NCBI GenBank assembly: GCA_003439945.1
Contig: QVRM01004827.1
Span: forward strand, 1 to 64,000
Source: Dermanyssus gallinae
Lineage: Eukaryota > Arthropoda > Arachnida > Mesostigmata > Dermanyssidae
Reading direction: 5' to 3'
Length of the DNA: 64,000 nt
Below, piece by piece: positions 35,820-48,643 of this stretch (its first letter is position 1; each line of letters opens with the position of its first letter). Both the position numbers and the translations under genes were made by a program. The notes under the pieces were generated by a model, which ran no database searches, had not been told where the DNA came from, and saw nothing but the letters and a program-made list of their open reading frames with translations.

Positions 35820-37380
35820 TGCGTGGGTGTTCTTGTTTTTCTGTTTCTCTCTCTGCCTGTCTAGACAGATTAAAATTTTCTTTTCTTACCGCTCAGTGCC
35901 TTACCGCCGCAAATATCGGCATTATCCATCTTAGCTGCTTGGAAAATCAACCTACAGGGGCAGATATAGCTGTGCTTTATTAACGCGTTTAGTGACGTAG
36001 TGCATGATATGTTCTACAGAAACTTGATGTATTTGTTCTGTGGTACGTGGAATGCCTGGATATTGATTATGCACGCAAAACTGTATATATGCTTCTACAC
36101 ATGCAAAACACCATTCTCCATGGGACGCTTAGAATTGTTCTCAAATTGAATTTGATAGCTCCCATTTCGTTTGGATGGCCTGCTTACTGTCGCTGCGTTG
36201 TGTTTCTAGATATGGTTTTGTAATTACAATTCGCACGATATTTCTATAAAAGCCAGTTGATGTTAAAGTCTATTTTTGTTTAGCTACAGGTTTCTGCTAC
36301 TAGCAAACTATGCTATATTTATATTTTCATTTACGGTCAATATTATATTATGGTTTATTAACACCCAGGTTGGGTAAATTTTAAATAAGTACATCAGTCT
36401 CAATCACTGTTTTTTCTGCGTCACCGGATCTACCCTCATCTTGCGAGTTCAGCTATTGATTGCACTGCTGGACATGCTGCGGCGTGGTATCATTTACGGT
36501 CAATGAGGACACGTGAAAGAAACGAATTATCTAGCCGGGAGTGATTGCCGAACGCAGATCGAATAGGAAATATGAGAAACAGGGCACACGCCCAGGAAAT
36601 AACAACATGCGTTCAGAGGTACTATACCTAGATATGGAACGGGATAGAGCTACAGCAATTTCAAAATTCAGCGACATATGGGCAAATGAGGAAGACTACT
36701 CGTAGCGATTGAAAGTACGTAACAGTATGTAACCCCCTTTATAAATAAAGTCAAAGACATACAAACCTCTGGCGCAGCTAATATAAACCATATGATGCAT
36801 AGGACACAAGTAAAAATTATATCGTCGTTTCCCTTAAAATGTGTATATATATATATATATATACAGCAAGATTGACATCTTCCAAAAGTCCATCTTTCTG
36901 GCCATTTACTGTATGCGCCAGCAAATACGGCAGTGGTGGGACAGCAGCGAGCGTCGAAAATACAGCATAGGGGACATTCAGGGGTAGCTAGCATTTGTTT
37001 CTCGATGTGTCGTTAAATGACGTCCGTGTTCTGGCCTCATAGTCGCTATCTGACCGTTATGACAGGTCAGTGGAGCTCAATTGTTTGTTTATTTCGCCGC
37101 TCCATAATTTGCGTTTTAACGGTACCCCGGTTAAGCAGAACTGGTCACCGACAACAAAACGAGGGCACTGTGAATGTATCAGTAATAACAGTGATGCTAA
37201 TAATAATAATAGTAACAGTAGTTATCATAATGGCGTAAGTTTATAGCAGTAATAGCCTTTCCTTTTGGCAAGTGTTCTACTTCTACTAAGCTGGGAATAC
37301 ACAATTTGTCGAATGTCGTCGTTTAGTTCAGGAGCCGTTGCGCCTCAGTGTGTATTGTGTTCTAGTATTTAAGAGACAGT
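33870..37380. other. Non-coding stretch
   Basis: No gene recognised. It contains an AAT run at 34950-34982, GTT-rich patches at 35060-35310 and TA arrays at 35787-35815 and 36841-36863. A tRNA-like GGTTCGAACC at 34499-34508 may be a SINE relic. Confidence 0.45.
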
Positions 37381-37386
37381 GACACG

Positions 37387-37392
37387 CATATA

Positions 37393-37442
<50 letters not shown>

Positions 37443-37443
37443 C

Positions 37444-37507
<64 letters not shown>

Positions 37508-37562
37508 GTATATATATATACGTATATATATATATATATATATATATACGTCTATATATACA
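37387..37562. repeat. Long (TA)n array with regular TACG variants
   Basis: About 175 bp of TA in which CATA, TGTA and ACGT variants recur (near 37411, 37433, 37441, 37505, 37520 and 37549). This shows expansion of variant-carrying segments. Confidence 0.95.
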
Positions 37563-38496
37563 CGTATGTGTCGGAGGGCCACAGTGGGAAAATGGCAATG
37601 GAGCCCATGAGAACATTGTGCAATGGTTGCTGCTACAGCAGCAGCAGCACTGGCCTACAAATTGCTTTACACGAATCAGCGGCGATCTTTCTTACCGGGT
37701 TGCAAACGATCCTTCCTTCGCGATTTACCTTTGGCAATACAAAGCCAGTCTACCTCCTTCTTCCATTCGGCTAAATGCTGCGGCCTATTTCATGATTGTG
37801 GCCTTACCAGGGCCGCGAACGTAAGCAATTGGTGAACTCCGTTGGTGGGTTGCTGTCGAAGTGCGGTGGGGCGTTAGACTTCGAGCGGCGCCTTCTAACC
37901 GCAGTAATGGCTATAGTGTCGTGCTGAAGGCGGCATCACTTTGGAAGCGGACGTGCTTGCTCATATCACCACCTATCGACGACGCCATTTAGACAAAAGA
38001 GAGCAGAACGTTTTAAAGCAGAGTGGTACGCACCACCTATCGAGCTCACCGAGCGGCAGTGACAACCGTGAATACAGTTGCCTGTCGTAGTTTCTGACGC
38101 AGGTATCCAAGGGGGAGGGGAGATACATGGCACTCTCTAGTGCTGCGTATGACAATTAGCCCCTTATACTACTACTACTACTATTTTAGTCCCCTACTAT
38201 TTTAGTTAATAGTATTATAATCGTAGTAATTATTGATAACATTTAAAGTTAGAATAGATAGGTTTAAATACTGCGTTAGTTGTGGACGCGGTGTGCGGCT
38301 CCGGCAAAAATACGGCGTTAGGCTTGATTGTATTTTCATTGTTATTTTATTACCGTTTCGCTTCTGTTACTGCACACAGTAGGTTCGGTAAAATGGACTG
38401 TTGCGTTTACTATTTATAGCTAGCCCTAGGCAACGTTAAACAACTATAATCAAACAACAATAACTAAGTCCATTAAGATAGTAGACGCGGATTTAC

Positions 38497-38500
<4 letters not shown>

Positions 38501-38547
<47 letters not shown>
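38501..38547. repeat. (TA)n microsatellite
   Basis: About 23 TA units preceded by GTGTG. Confidence 0.93.
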
Positions 38548-38550
<3 letters not shown>

Positions 38551-39289
38551 CTCTACTAAAGTGTGCAGTCCGAGGAACTGGAGCAAATAAATGGTTTATG
38601 GGGGTCTGGCTCGACGGCCCTCTTTGGGGCGGGCAGCTTCCGAACAAAGCGAACAATCATTGCCAATAATCAAAGTTGACTGCAACCAAGCCGATTCACG
38701 ATTCACTGGATTCCCGCTTACCGGGCTGTAAACGGTGGTCGCCGTAGGTCGGAGCAGATTGCTTGATAAATGAAGCCATGACGACACGGGTATTAGTTGT
38801 TCCCGTATTTACACTCATTTTTGACGCAGCCAAGAGTTTGCCAATGCCGAACTATCGCCTAATAATATATGTATGTGTTAACCAGCGACGAAGCGAACAA
38901 GCAACGCTATTAAGACTGCTCGCTTAACTGAACTGGTGGAGCAAGGCGGAGTTAATATCGTTTAGACGAGATGATATGCCGTTTGCGATCTCAAATCGAT
39001 TCGTTTTTTTTCTGTTCGGTTACAGTTACAGTAACCGTTCTTTTTCGCAAGCTTAAGTTTCACCTACGTCAGTAATTTAATTTAATTTTCTATCGACCCC
39101 GCGCCCCCTTGGACCTCCCCTTGGAGGAAACAACCCCATAAATACCACTTAAATATAGCTTAGGAAGACGTTGAACGACGCAAGTCGATCAGGACGGCAG
39201 AGTACCAACGACGACTGTAATTCGGCTGGTGTTTTGCTCTTTTGTTTGCTTGTGCACCAGGATTTGTGACCCAGTGGACCAGGACGACG

Positions 39290-39291
<2 letters not shown>

Positions 39292-39360
<69 letters not shown>
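39292..39360. repeat. (ATT)n microsatellite
   Basis: About 23 uninterrupted ATT units ending with ATG. A shorter ATT run at 39813-39830 flanks the LINE remnant on the other side. Confidence 0.95.
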
Positions 39361-39429
39361 GTGTTAGGACAATATAATTGTGAGGTGTGAATGTATATCC
39401 TCGTTATTTCTTGGTTACCATCTAGCTAT

Positions 39430-39790
39430 TCTCAGCCCATCGCACCTAATATCGACGCGGCATTTCCTCTGCAAACTGCCAGTGAAAGCAGCTGCCTCAG
39501 AAATTCGCCTTCGCGTATATCCCCGGTGTTTGCTCGTATTCGATCACCTAAGTCTTTTATAAATTTCCTTGTACTTTTGCTGACCGGGCCCAATGTTTCC
39601 ATTGCAATCGGCACGAAATTGTATCTCTAACTCTGTGTATTTACGCCGCTTTTCTTTTTCTGCGTGTTTGGCATAAATACGGCGGTGCGGCCGTGCAGGA
39701 TACTGTCGCATCCCAAACCAGGCATTTGCCCTTTTCCCACGGCGGAATGGTCACTCCGTCGGGCCTTTTATCGTCATGAAGTCCTAGTCT
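39430..39790 (-). mobile_element. LINE open-reading-frame C-terminal remnant
   Basis: On the minus strand a segment RPDGVTIPPWEKGKCLVWD continues ATVS, then a frame change gives HAEKEKRRKYTELE. A further change gives PIAMETLGPVSKSTRKFIKD followed by LGDRIRANTGDIREGEFL and AVCRGNAASILGA. The order P-x-G-V-T-x-x-P-W-x-x-G-K-x-x-x-W-D followed by the L-G-x-R-I and R-G-N-A-A-S boxes is typical of the C-terminal region of invertebrate LINE polymerases. Two frameshifts make it non-functional. ATT runs lie on both sides (39292-39360 and 39813-39830), which may be related to its tail or target. Confidence 0.7.
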
Positions 39791-40349
39791 GGGTTCCAGC
39801 ATGCTAGGAATTTATTATTATTATTATTATTTTGAGTGTGCTGCACATTGACTTACAACTAACTGGCTTTCCTACTTTTCCGCATTGGGTACCACCAGCA
39901 CTAGCACGTGTCGATTCATGCTGCATTTTAATCGTTAACCCACCACCGGCCGACTCATCCGGGGGCTATGGTGGCTCGAAAGCAAAGTGGGCGGCGAATA
40001 CGCTTGTTATGGCTGATTTGTTTCCTTTTTTGTTCGAACGACCACTCCGCACATTATCGTATCGAGGAGCTAGTTTGTCGTCTGTCGATAGGCGTCTAGA
40101 TCGAATGAAGCATTGCAATATTTTCATCACCGATACCGTTATCGGCTTTGCCTTCGTGGTAGCCAATTCCACCTGACGTGTTTCGAAGCCCGAAACCTCT
40201 CCTTTCTACCTAGCGCGCTGCCTGCTACCATACTTTCGCATTACCAGTTTTGTCGTCGTGAGTGCATTGCCGCTCTGGTGATAACCAGCCGATATGCGCG
40301 CCACGAATGTATCATGATTTTTCTAGTTGGCCGACGACACTTTGTGATC

Positions 40350-40350
<1 letters not shown>

Positions 40351-40394
<44 letters not shown>
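40351..40394. repeat. (TA)n microsatellite
   Basis: About 21 TA units. Smaller arrays follow at 40748-40777 and 40946-40972. Confidence 0.93.
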
Positions 40395-40398
<4 letters not shown>

Positions 40399-40745
40399 TG
40401 TGCAGCTCCGTGGCGAATTCAACATGAGCGTTCGAAGTTCTGTTGTGTCTAAAGCATCATGGTCGTCCGTTCAATTGGCCGGAATTCAGCCAGCGTCGAG
40501 TCGTTTCGTGGCTGAGATATGACGTGTGCGGTGGAGCGTTGATTTCCAGCCTGGCCCACTTCGACTTCTGCTGCTGATGATGATATAGCCTAGAAGGGTA
40601 ATTGAGGGGGACAGTTCTTTTGAGGCGAGCCGAATGCTTCACGATCTGATTGATTTGTGTTGACTGCACATGCGAGTTCTTCCATTTAGATGTTTAGCAC
40701 TACTTGATAAGTATAGTTTGGTGAGTTGCAGTAAACTCGGGGCGC

Positions 40746-40786
<41 letters not shown>

Positions 40787-40989
40787 AAAGCGTTTGGTAA
40801 TAATCATACAAGTGATGAGCTAAACATATACTAAAAACACATTGGATGTAGTTTCCTTGGAGCTCTGCACGATAAGTCTGGTGTTCCAGATTGTATTCCA
40901 TTGACAAATAAGAAATCCCGAGGCGAGAAAAGTATGGATGATCCTGTATATATATATATATATATATATATAGTCGTGATCATTACTGA

Positions 40990-41500
40990 AAAGTGTTCAA
41001 TAAGGCTTCTTTAAAAAAAAGTCAAATTTCACAAAACAACTTTTTTGAATACAGAATACAACTACATCGAAGCACATGTCCAGAACGGGTTATTTTTGGT
41101 GTTTTCTAGCTCCACCTGGACGATTTTAAGCACCAAATCGAAACGCCTTTGTCTCAATTTTGTTAAATATATTTTCGGAAAAAAGTAGATCGCACGGTGC
41201 GAAGTCGGGTGAATAAGCTGGGTGCTTGATTTCAGTTCGACCATCGACCAGCAGGATTTCACTCTCGGGGAAGAAGATGTTAACCATCACCGTACCAACC
41301 GACTGTTGTGGGTGCGCTTCACTTTTGTGGATGAAGGCTCAAAGTTTCCTTTAGCGATTAGTATGTTATGCTTACGTTTACGTCCGTCACATTTTTCACA
41401 CGGGCGACAGTTTCATCGGACGTTGCTGTTTAGAAATGTTTTGTATCATCCATGCGCACTCCCCATGGATAGTTCCTCATCTCAAATAGTCGATCGAAGC
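40990..41500 (-). mobile_element. Decayed mariner-like transposon, C-terminal half
   Basis: On the minus strand around 41189-41222 the frame reads EIKHPAYSPDFAPCD, the motif around the third catalytic aspartate. After a frameshift come YFFPKIYLTKLRQRRFDL and VLKIVQVELENTKNNPF, matching the conserved mariner C-terminus (FPK, the GRRFD-type box, then a helix). Upstream minus-strand sequence to about 41500 is too degraded to assign. AAAGTGTTCAATAAG at 40990-41004 resembles a mariner end. Confidence 0.7.
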
Positions 41501-41758
41501 TCTTCGAAACACACTTTTGGACACTCTTAATTCTCGCTGGATGTTGTTCAAATAAACAGTACGCAGCCCGATGCCGGGGCGCGGTTGTTGCGGCACTGAC
41601 ATGCTTGTTCTCGCTGTTTTCTCACACCATTGCCTGTAAAAAAAAACTCAACTCGAACGTTACACTCAAACATCAACAAAGATACTATCCGCCAGGGGAT
41701 TCAATATGTAACTACCTCTCTGCTATGGGAAATTTCAAAAGCTTTTCTAGGGCTTCTC

Positions 41759-41764
41759 TATATA

Positions 41765-41836
<72 letters not shown>
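41759..41836. repeat. Long (TA)n array
   Basis: About 78 bp of TA with one TATT near the left end. Confidence 0.95.
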
Positions 41837-41838
<2 letters not shown>

Positions 41839-42267
41839 AGCTCGTGTCGAAGAGCAATGCACTTTTGCTGTTAAGCAATTTGATGTTATTATTCTTATTG
41901 GCGTTTAACTGTGACACAGCAGCAGCGGCAGAAAGGTAGCAGATGGCGAAGTCCTCATGTTTACTGTAGTCGGCACAGTCACCGGTAAAACCATTCGGCA
42001 TCCATGCTTCTTACAGTTGCGCTGTTGAATGTTGATTCACATTCTATTATTGTACACATATATGCATGCATGCATCCATATGTCCGCAACGGCTATCGTG
42101 TGTCGAGTCATTATAGAACACGCATACGTTAAAAGATGAATTGCTGCCCGGACCGCAGCCTAATATCCGCTCCTGCCGCTCCTTCCGGAGGAGGAGGCGG
42201 CGGCTCAGACCACCATTAGCCACCGTGTCAAGTTGGAAAATTCGCAACGTAGAATAGTCAAAGCCAT

Positions 42268-43050
42268 AAGGACAGCAACAACAGCAACAGCAGCAGCAGC
42301 AGCAATAACAACAACGGGAATGGCCATAACTCAAAAGGAGGGAAACCTGCTGCTTAAGTGGAGGCGACAGCCATTGACGAAGAAAAGCCGGCGGCAAAAC
42401 ATAAGTACAACAGCAATAACAACAACAACAACAACAACAACAACATGAGTGATTGCAGCATTTGTGGTTTGTTTTTTGGAACTTTCGGTGAGTTCCAAGA
42501 CGGGAACGAAGCCGATGGCCAAGGCGAAGACGTCGAGCGGCATCAGCGTGTGGTGCATGCATAATAAATACATAAATGAGCGCAAAACTAAGTTTACGCC
42601 GTTACGTCGACAAGCGACGATAACTGGACTGTCTGCGCTCGCTGTTCGGGTTGTTTGAAGAACGCTATGGCGTCTGCGGTAAGGACTCAAATGACCGCAA
42701 CAACAACAACACCAACAACAATAAGTACAACAACGGCAGCAACAACAACCCCATAGAGCAGCACCAGCAACAAAACAGCAGCAACAACAACAACAACAAC
42801 GACAAAAACTACATAGAATAGCAGCATCAATAACAACAAAATGACAACAGCAACAACAACACCATAAAGGAGCACCAGCAACGAAACAACAACAACAACA
42901 TAGAACAGCAGCAGCAGCAATAACAATAAAAGGACGACAGCAACAACAACAACACCGTAGAGCAGTACCAGTAATGACAACAATAACAACAACAACACAT
43001 CGACAGCAGCAACAACAGGACAACAACAACAAAAACAGTAGAGCAATAAC
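42268..43050 (+). repeat. Large CAA/CAG trinucleotide region
   Basis: CAA/CAG arrays at 42268-42315, 42405-42445 and 42690-43050 make poly-N/T on + and poly-L/V/C on -. In the last block a pattern of CAACAACAACACCATAGAGCAGCACCAGCAA-type units recurs about every 100-120 bp, a loose higher-order repeat. Confidence 0.88.
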
Positions 43051-43829
43051 AACATTCCGCGACGAAACAGCTCAGTAGCTAACCGTGGTATGTAGTCGTC
43101 TCATGGTTGACTCGTCGTTCGTCTTCCGCTGAGCGGGCATAGTTGCATCGCGCGCTCTCCCTCTCTCTCTCTCTCTCTCGCTCTTAGTAGTTGGGTAGTT
43201 AGCGCTTCACACCAACGTTGTACTATGCTGCGTTTGTTTATTGATTGTGCTGCAGCAGCTCCTGCTATTGCTGCTGCGGCCGATACTGTGCAGAATGCTC
43301 CTTCTCGGGTTGTCTCGACCGTCCCGATCGCCTTTGTCAACGACTGTGTCAAAGGCGACTGCAGTCCCGTTCGATGCCAGCGGACAGTGACAGCCAGGTT
43401 GAATATGCGAGCAGTAGGTAAAAGACAACGACGACAACGACGACGTTGTTTACTACGATCAGCATTACAACTAAGTCGATGACTATTAAACAATAGTCAA
43501 CGACACAGTAGCTGCAACTGCTTTACGTGCTGATTGGGTCATCATCAGTCCTATGCCGCTCTCTGAGACACCGACTTTGAGCAAGTACTTTAGAGAGCAC
43601 CACCGGGTTATGCACCGCACCCCCATCACTGAGCACTGAACCCCAGCAGGTATTGCTGGAGTTCAGTGCCGGTGGCTGGGTAGCTAATAAAAGTGAATTT
43701 ATATATATATATATATATATATAGAGCGAGAGAGAGAGAGACTCTTCTTGCATATACAGATACAATTCTTCTAATCATTATAACTTATTAGTCTTGCAGC
43801 AAATTTGAAGAAATTTGGCGTATTGAGTA

Positions 43830-45140
43830 GCATTTTATGTTAGGAAAATTCGCATCGAAAGTATTCGAAATGTATTATACACTAGTGTATATTGAAAAAT
43901 ATACGTGCCGCGAGTCACTATGTCCATTTTGTTCTTGGTTATATATTTTCATAATATTACATTTTAATGGCGGATCTTACCCGCTAGGCCGTGTTGTAGA
44001 GGAAGACAGAAGTACATATTTGACGGTGCTACCGAACAGTGGCTAATGGCACAGTCAATTTTTGGATACTGGTGCCATTTATATCTATCCACGTAGCTCG
44101 TAGCAACGAGGTGTAAACAGTTCAGTTTGTTCCGTTCGCTGTTGTTTGATCGAACCGTGATAGTGTCGTGCTGTTGGTATCTCTACTATCGGCGTTCGAT
44201 ACAGTTAATTCGGCTCCGTAATTATTGATTGTTTTCAAAGTCTCAATCTTTCACTTTTCTGGCCAAGTTGTGTAGCCTGCTTATAGTGTTAGGCTAAAGC
44301 TGCCCCGCTTTTCTGCGGGATAACTTGTATGTGGTTACTACTCGGCTGGATAATATTTTGAAACCGTATAAGGCTTGTATTAGGCAAGTACAACAATATT
44401 CGCAGTATCGATCGTGAACGTATCAGTGACTGCAAATGTTATTAAATTTATTAAAAGTGTACAGCAAAAAGCAGATTATTATTCGACATTGAAACGTAAT
44501 TTAAGAGCAGTATAGGAGGATCAAATGTGTTGTCAGCTCGCATTCTGCATTAAACTTAGGAAGTTAACCTTTAGTGCAGACGCAGCTAAAATAATTTTTG
44601 ATGATATGGTCTGATAACACAATGTCCGCGATTAAGCCACAATAAAGTGGATGTTCAGTGTGTTCCCAGTATAAATCATTCTTAATTCAAAGGCACATAG
44701 CTTACGTGCGTAAGGCGGCCGATGTGCCGAAGGACAATCCATTGGCCTTCACCGCTTACAGCCGTACAACCTGGTATTGCTGCACTGCATAGGCTTCTTT
44801 GCTATTTCTCCTATCTTAGTTGACTGCGAAAATTACCTGCACTTTTTGACCGATAATTGTGTTCCGCCTACGTTCTCGTAGAGAGCTTACGTTTCTACCA
44901 CAGAGCTCGAACAATCTAAGAATTAAGCACAGCAGTTTTAGACGAGGACTAAAATTCAAGTGCGCATTTGATTCGTTTGTGTAACCCAGGGACGCATAGA
45001 ACTCATCGGCGCTCCCCGAGGAAGGCGGCAGTATTTTGTTGAGCATTCCCAGTGTTAACCTTTTAGAAATACTACAGCAAAGTGTTGCTCATTTTGTCTT
45101 TTTTTGCTAATAGTTCTTTAGTATTTTCAAGCAATAGCAA
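43830..45140. other. Non-coding stretch
   Basis: No gene recognised. A 76-codon minus-strand frame at 44816-45046 (starts MLNKILPPSSGSADEFYASL) has a possible internal GTAAGC donor but no family resemblance. Confidence 0.45.
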
Positions 45141-45154
45141 GGCACAAGCGCTTT

Positions 45155-45300
45155 GCGACTGGAGGAGAGACATAGATGCACTGGTTCGATCCCCACCGTT
45201 CCACATTTGTATTTATGGAGTTTGTCTTACGAAGCAATGCGAAAGCAAATCCGTGGACGTTAAATGTTGGCTGAGAGTCAGCCCGAAAAAAAGTTTTAAG
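45155..45300 (+). mobile_element. SINE family A copy, 5'-truncated
   Basis: It shares GACTGGAGGAGAGACATAGA, B box GGTTCGATCCC, CACCGTTCCACATTTGTATT, GTGGACGTTAAATGTTGGC and GAGAGTCAGCCCG with the copy at 28.7 kb. The head with the A box is missing or unrecognisable. Confidence 0.78.
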
Positions 45301-45683
45301 TGCCCCTTCGATCCTGCTATTGCATGTCGGGCCCCAAAATGTGCAAAACATGTAGATGCAGAAGTGGTCAAAACTTTCGCACATACGCCAGGGTTATGTA
45401 TTTATTTTCTAATACCATTTACGTAATTCTCCAATTCTGGAAAATATTGCTTTGAAGCGAGGTATGAGTCGTGTCTGGATCGAACCCATGACTACTATGC
45501 TATTATAATTTTAACCTATATCTGTAAAAATTTAGGAAGGTTGTTCCGAAACTTTGTGTCGTGCCGAAAATAAATCCGAGATTTCTGGTCGTCAGGCATC
45601 TTTCCCGACACATAGTCGACTTTTCCAATACATGAGGTATAAAAGCTATTCCTGCGAAGGTCTTGCCCATAGAGGCCATGCTG

Positions 45684-45684
45684 G

Positions 45685-45723
<39 letters not shown>

Positions 45724-45744
45724 ACTTTAACTATATATACTGTA

Positions 45745-45777
<33 letters not shown>
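45684..45777. repeat. (CA)n and (TA)n compound microsatellite
   Basis: (CA)n runs into TA arrays near 45706-45722 and 45749-45777, separated by CTATATATACTGTATAC. Confidence 0.9.
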
Positions 45778-45779
<2 letters not shown>

Positions 45780-46371
45780 GGTGTTGTGTGTATGAAGAGA
45801 GGCGTCGATATCTGCTGAAGTTTGGCTCCCACGTTAATTGAATCACGCAATAGAGCACGATTTTCGTTCGGATACTTTGCTTGACAGCAGGTAGAAATTA
45901 CAATTATCATCGTTATTTTGATTATCAGCATCATTATTATGTTGATTATTATTAACGCTATGATCATATGACTATAATGCACCAATCGTAGTTTTCTTTC
46001 TACCGTCGCCCCTCGCCGTTTCCTGTTTTGTCTCGTTGACTAGTTTGCTGCTCCCTTTTCTCGTTTTCTCCTCATTCGCCCTCGTTTGCTTTGAGTCATG
46101 TGAACGAACGATGGCGATGATGATGTTGATGTTAGTGTTGAAGGCGATGGTTTTCTTTATGATGGTAACAATGATAATAGACGTTGTCATACCGCGAATA
46201 ATAGTTAAGGCAACAACAACAACAATAACGAATGAATGAATAGATCACTGAATGAAAAGTTACCTGCCTGCCTGCTCACCTTACCGCTGACAGGCGCTAT
46301 TGTATTAGTTGAGGGGTGGTTTTTGGTGATGGTGGTCAACGTCAGTCATCGCCTGCTGCTGCCGTTGTTGT

Positions 46372-46690
46372 TGCTCATGTTGTTGTTGTTGTTGTTGTTG
46401 CTGCTGTTGTTGCTCATGTTGTTGTTGCTCAAGTTGTTGTTGCTCATGTGGTTGTTGTTGCTCATGTTGTTGTTGTTGCTCGTGTTGTTGTTGTTCATGT
46501 TGTTGTTGCTTATGCTGTTGTTGCTCATGTTGTTGTTGTTGCTCATGTTGTTGTTGTTGCTTATGTTGTTATTGTTGCTCATGTTGTTGTTGTTGCTTAT
46601 GTTGTTGTTGTTGCTTATGTTGTTGTTGTTGTTCATGCTAGTGTTGCTCACGTTGCTGTTGTTGTTCACGTGGTGGTTGTCGTTGTCTGT
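46372..46690 (+). repeat. Minisatellite of 12-18-bp units (GTTGTTGTTGCTCAT)n
   Basis: GTT units are punctuated at regular intervals by GCTCAT or GCTTAT, giving units of 12, 15 or 18 bp for about 320 bp. Minus-strand translation gives repeated NNNNMS and NNNNIS blocks, and + gives LLLLLM. The two commonest units (…GCTCAT and …GCTTAT) alternate in tracts, so the array has its own evolutionary structure. A protein function is not excluded, but there is no splice context. Confidence 0.88.
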
Positions 46691-47264
46691 CGCTGACTGA
46701 AGTCTGAACAGAGACTCACCAGAGAGTCACGGACATCAGCGGACATGACAGAAGCAGCAGCAGCATCAGGAACATCAGCAGCCACCAGCCGTAAACCACT
46801 GCTGCGGTTCGCGTGGTGACGGCGCGCGTTTCGTTGACGCCAACGCCCCCCGTAGACTAATTGGTCCGTCCGTCCGTCCGTCAGTCTGTAAGACTGACTA
46901 CTGTGGTTGGTTGAGTCCGGGAGTGTCGACGTCCGGGCATGTGGAGTCAGTTGGGCTGGGCTGGGCCGCGCCGCGCCGAACCGGGCCGTCCGGCGCCGGA
47001 CTCCAATTCATCACGTCTCGTGCCACGTTCGAATTGTTTCAACTCCCCACCTCGTAGTTTCTCTCTTCCTCCCCCCCCCCCCCCACTCACTGTCTATCGC
47101 TCTTTTGTATTAGCAGTCTTCTCTTTTTCCAATCTTTCTCTCGTTCCTCCTCTCTAGTTTTTTTGCCAACGCTGTTTTGTTCTCTCCTTTGTTGCTTTTA
47201 TGTTTGAGTTTTTCACTCGACAGAGACACACATGTCAACAACATGGCTAACTGCATGCATCGTC

Positions 47265-47680
47265 GTTATTGTCGTTGTTGTTGTTGTCGTTGCTGTTTTC
47301 GTTGTTGTTGTCGTTGCTGTTGTCGTTATTGTTGTTGTTGCTGTCGTCGGCGCTCATTGTTAGCGCCGTGCGCTCGTGTATCTGCTTGATAATGGCGCAT
47401 TGGTTAATGGCACATGCTGTAAGTGGTGCAACTGTTGCTGCTGTTGTTATTGTCGTTATTACTGTTTAATAGTGGTGTTATTGTTGTGGTTGTTGTTGTC
47501 GCCGTTGTTGTTGTTGTTGCTGTTGTTACGGTTATTGTTATGATTGTCGTAGTTGTTTCATTTAATGCAGCTGTTGCTGCCTCGTGATGCCGCTGTTGTT
47601 GTTGTCCCAGCTGCTGCTGTTGCTGTCGAATTTGCAGCCGTGGTTGTAATGTTTGCCCTTACTGCGGTGGCGGTTGCAAT
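47265..47680 (+). repeat. Interrupted GTT/GCT region
   Basis: GTT arrays at 47265-47345 and 47400-47560, with scattered GCT units to about 47690. A C16 run lies at 47069-47084 just upstream. Confidence 0.8.
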
Positions 47681-48029
47681 TGCTGCTACTAGTATATCTT
47701 CTTTTCCGTCGTCGTTAAGAATCGCTGCATACGACCACTTTCAATAAAATCAACACTACCGAACACTGGCAACAAAAGCGATCATGTACGCTGCTGGTTT
47801 TCCATGAATTGGGTGAGTGGTCCTGCAGTAAGAGATCATTTCCGGTGTCTTGAAGACGCGCGATAAGGCTGACAACTTTCCAAACGCTATGTTTCTTATG
47901 CTCTAGGTATATCGTTAACTTATCGGGGGTGGGGTGGGAGGATATATTGCGGTAGCATTCTGCTGCTTTCGCGTGTAATAATGCCTTCACTTCCGCAATC
48001 CTCATTGCAATAACTGCAAGTAAAGTACG

Positions 48030-48643
48030 GGGGTGGATCGAAAAGTTCTAATATGTTTTTATAAAACAAAAAAATATGTATTAATCTTCTAAAGTGTTTT
48101 TGTGTCTTTCGTATTAGTTCCCGCCCGCTGCAATTCACTTGTGCCGTATTCTTATCCACTCTTCGAAACATGCTTTAAACGCGTCTTTCGGAATCGAGTT
48201 TGTGTTGCTCCTGCGAGTTTTTCTTCATCTTCTCTATAGTCTCGAAACGCTGATCCTTCAATTTTGTTATACGTAAGAAATCAGTAACGATGTGTGCGTC
48301 AGTGCGTTGTCGCGATGGCGGATTTAAGAGTTGTTTGCCCATGAGCAAGTATAAGTCAAGACGGTTCCAACTGTTTCATAAGATATTTTTCAGCTATCTC
48401 CATGATAGAAAATCGGCGATTGTTGAGTGTGGTACCACAAACTTTCCAACGGTTTCTTCTGTGGAACGTCGAAGGCCTTCGAGAACGGGAATCACCTTTG
48501 GTCTTTTCACGTCCTATCGTAAAATCGACGGTACCATGCATACACAGTATTTCGGGCTTGATTACCATAAGCAGTGACCCGCCTTTTTGGTTTCTAACAC
48601 AGAACTTGATACACATTTGTTGCTCCTTTATTCGCTCCTCCAT
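48030..48643 (-). mobile_element. Internally deleted mariner-like transposon
   Basis: The minus strand begins with MEERIKEQQMCIKFCVRNQK at 48584-48643, like a mariner N-terminus. It continues to RSRRPSTFHRRN and then TTLNNRRFSIMEIAEKYLM, the helix-turn-helix region. After a gap with no catalytic core comes RFETIEKMKKNSQEQ, then IRIRHKC (about 48060-48245), the C-terminal box with the NSQEQ-type helix and W-x-x-R-x-x-K-C pattern. The catalytic aspartates are therefore lost by internal deletion, as in MITE-like derivatives. GGGGGTGGATCGAAAAGTTC at 48030-48049 may be one end. Confidence 0.7.

Noticed and set aside
37017..37238. Frame ending ITVMLIIIIVTVVIIMA just before GTAAGT
   Set aside because: The hydrophobic stretch comes from AAT/TAA-type repeats and is not matched by an upstream acceptor.
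43243..43419. Cys-rich + strand frame (starts LCCSSSCYCCCGRY) with a possible AG|GTAAAA donor
   Set aside because: Its donor phase does not fit the neighbouring phase-0 exon candidates, and two other frames over the same bases are equally open.
45465..45500. Minus-strand GGGTTCGATCC segment
   Set aside because: A B-box alone. It could be a decayed SINE or chance, and the flanks do not match families A-D.
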